Assembly (NCBI GenBank): GCA_947497265.1
Contig: CANMFP010000007.1
Span: 1 to 64,000 of the forward strand
Length of the DNA stretch: 64,000 nt
Reading direction: 5' to 3'
Source of the DNA: an uncultured Isoptericola sp.
Lineage (GTDB): Bacteria; Actinomycetota; Actinomycetes; Actinomycetales; Cellulomonadaceae
Positions within the stretch are counted from its first letter, which is position 1; every line of letters starts with the position of its first letter. Below are positions 62,782-64,000 of the stretch, one piece after another. The notes under the pieces are model-generated. The model saw only the letters and a list, made by a program, of their open reading frames with translations, did not search any database and was not told the DNA's origin. The translations under genes were made by a program, and so were the position numbers.

Positions 62782-63831
62782 TCAGAGTCCGAGGACCTCG
62801 CGCCAGATCACCGCGTGCGCCGCGGCGCTCGCCTCCCACGTGAACTGCCGGGCACGCTCGCGGCCACGGCGGACGCGCTCGGCCGCGCCGTCGCCGTCGA
62901 GCGCGTGCACGATCCCGTCGGCGAGGCTCGCCCCGTCCGGCTCCACGAGCGTCCCGGCGTCCCCGCACACCTCGGGCAGGGACGAGCGGTTCGCCGCGAC
63001 GACGTCCACGCCGCAGGCCATCGCCTCCAGCGCGGGCAGGCCGAATCCCTCGTACACCGACGGGACCACCACGACCTCGGCCGAGGCGACGACGCGGGGC
63101 AGCAGGTCGGCGTCGACGAGCCCGGCGAGGTGGGTGCCCGGCAGCGCCCCGAACAGGTCGCTGCGGCGGGCCGACGGCGGTCCGCACAGCACGAGGTCCA
63201 CGTCCGGGTGGGCGGAACGCACCGCGGGCCAGGCGTCGGCCAGGCCGGCGAGATTCTTGCGCCGCGAGGAACCACCGGCGTGCAGCACGTAGCGCCCGGG
63301 CAGGCCGAGGCGATCCCGCTCGGCGGCGGACAACGGCTCCGGGTCGAACCAGCGCGGGTCCACCCCGTTGTGCACCACGTGGACCTCGCCGAGCCCGAGT
63401 CGTTCGGCGACGTCGTCGGCGGCGAACTGCGACGGGGAGACGACGGCGGCGGCCCGGCGGATCTCGGTGGCGGCGAACGGTTCGGGGTCGGACTCGTCGT
63501 CGAACCGCCATGCCACGGTGTCGTGGACGGTCACGACCTCGGGCACCCGCGAGGGGGGCATGGCGAGTCCCATCCGGTGCACGGCCGTGGCGCCGCGGTA
63601 GAGGGTCGCGCCGACGGCCTGCCGCACGGCACCGGGCGCGCGGGTGAGCAGCCATCGCGGCACGCGGACGGTGCCCGGCAGGTCGGCCCGCAGGCCGCGC
63701 GCGATCTCGCGGCGCACCTCGACGTCCCCGCCGAGCGCCGCCTCCGCGCGCGCCGCGACCTCCTCCTCGTACACCTGCTGCCCCATGGGAACGGGGACGG
63801 CGATCGTGCCGAGTACCAGTCGTGTCGTCAC
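62782..63831 (-). CDS. GT4 family glycosyltransferase
   Basis: A 349-aa GT-B transferase with VPVPMGQQVYEEEVAARAEAAL, VVTVHDTVAWRF, VVHNGVDPRWFDPE, VLHAGGSSRRKNLAGLADAW and PSVYEGFGLPALEAMACGVDVV (EX7E). It resembles mannosyltransferases of the WbdA/B type. GGAGG lies 4-5 nt before the GTG at 63831. It ends 2 nt after the convergent glycosidase gene. The 137-nt gap to the next gene has no clear TTCACCCG site. Confidence 0.9.
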   Translation of the reverse strand: MTTRLVLGTIAVPVPMGQQVYEEEVAARAEAALGGDVEVRREIARGLRADLPGTVRVPRWLLTRAPGAVRQAVGATLYRGATAVHRMGLAMPPSRVPEVVTVHDTVAWRFDDESDPEPFAATEIRRAAAVVSPSQFAADDVAERLGLGEVHVVHNGVDPRWFDPEPLSAAERDRLGLPGRYVLHAGGSSRRKNLAGLADAWPAVRSAHPDVDLVLCGPPSARRSDLFGALPGTHLAGLVDADLLPRVVASAEVVVVPSVYEGFGLPALEAMACGVDVVAANRSSLPEVCGDAGTLVEPDGASLADGIVHALDGDGAAERVRRGRERARQFTWEASAAAHAVIWREVLGL

Positions 63832-63968
63832 AGGACCTCCGTCGACGGTGCGAGCCACCGATTCTGCCTGGCGAGCCGGACCGTTGCACCCATCGATGCT
63901 GTCCGTCGTCGGCCCCCGGAGCGTGTGGCGGACCATGCCGCACGGGCCGCCCACGACGAGGTGAGGGC

Positions 63969-64000
63969 GTGCTGAGCGTCGCGCTGGTGACGAGCTCGTT
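63969..64000 (+). CDS. start of a further gene, probably glycosyltransferase (cut by window edge)
   Basis: GTG at 63969 follows GAGGTGAGGG and opens a frame encoding VLSVALVTSS up to the edge. That is a typical first beta-strand of a GT-B glycosyltransferase, but ten residues do not prove it. Confidence 0.45.
   Translation, partial: MLSVALVTSS

Noticed and set aside
61747-63975. 742-codon plus-strand frame
   Set aside because: It runs out of frame through the glycosidase gene and antisense through the GT4 gene; low-complexity Arg/Gly/Ala translation.

Overview
The window is very GC-rich (roughly 70-75% by eye) with dense, often overlapping genes. The housekeeping content (RpfB, RsmA, IspE, GlmU, Prs, L25, Pth, Pmt, MetG), the actinobacterial protein families and the carbohydrate-active enzymes (GH20 hexosaminidase, CE7 acetyl xylan esterase) point to a Gram-positive high-GC actinobacterium. 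It is most likely a member of Micrococcales close to Cellulomonadaceae/Promicromonosporaceae. That placement is inferred from gene content only.

Layout. (1) 0-6.5 kb: a metal/stress island with a stand-alone HMA metallochaperone and a P1B ATPase with an unusual CPG motif, a divergent short cytochrome P450, and a CopB-type (CPH, His-rich) ATPase translationally coupled to a Cys-containing Crp/Fnr regulator. (2) 6.5-11.2 kb: an intergenic region with REP-like palindromes, a CBS plus degenerate-GGDEF protein, a lipoprotein of unknown function and a GH20 hexosaminidase. (3) 11.2-35.6 kb: a housekeeping block whose gene set and order (pmt, rsmI, metG, tatD, rpfB, rsmA, ispE, ... tetR, tRNA-Gln, glmU, prs, rplY, pth) resembles the Rv1002c-Rv1019 region of Mycobacterium tuberculosis. 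Here the rpf locus is expanded to three DUF348/G5 proteins. Accessory genes (CE7 esterase, Imm5-like protein, ABC-F, MFS/MarR, a nuclease-like protein) are inserted among dispersed palindromic repeats. (4) 35.7-64 kb: one long surface-polysaccharide cluster, still open at the right edge.

The polysaccharide cluster holds nine recognisable glycosyltransferase genes, one of them a GT4-GT2 fusion, plus the start of a likely tenth. It also has a Wzz/BY-kinase-like protein without a P-loop, a Wzy/O-antigen-ligase-like membrane protein, a Wzm/Wzt ABC exporter, and a probable CDP-sugar branch (RfbF, RfbC-like, SAF-type oxidoreductase, SDR, C-methyltransferase). Two acyltransferases, an FkbH-ACP pair, a polysaccharide deacetylase and a 1099-residue membrane-anchored glycosidase-like protein complete it. 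Genes are arranged in tightly coupled runs with GTGA/ATGA stop-start overlaps. Most transcription-unit starts carry a TTCACCCG octamer about 50-52 nt upstream of a -10-like hexamer, suggesting coordinated control.

Dispersed non-coding structure is the other notable layer. There are three 58-bp palindromes of one family (27.2-30.2 kb), a GAGGTAG repeat that supplies stop codons to neighbouring genes, paired GC hairpins at 6.6-6.8 kb, and a 68-nt hairpin at the predicted 5-prime end of the pth transcript. I see no rRNA, CRISPR array, prophage or recognisable insertion sequence.
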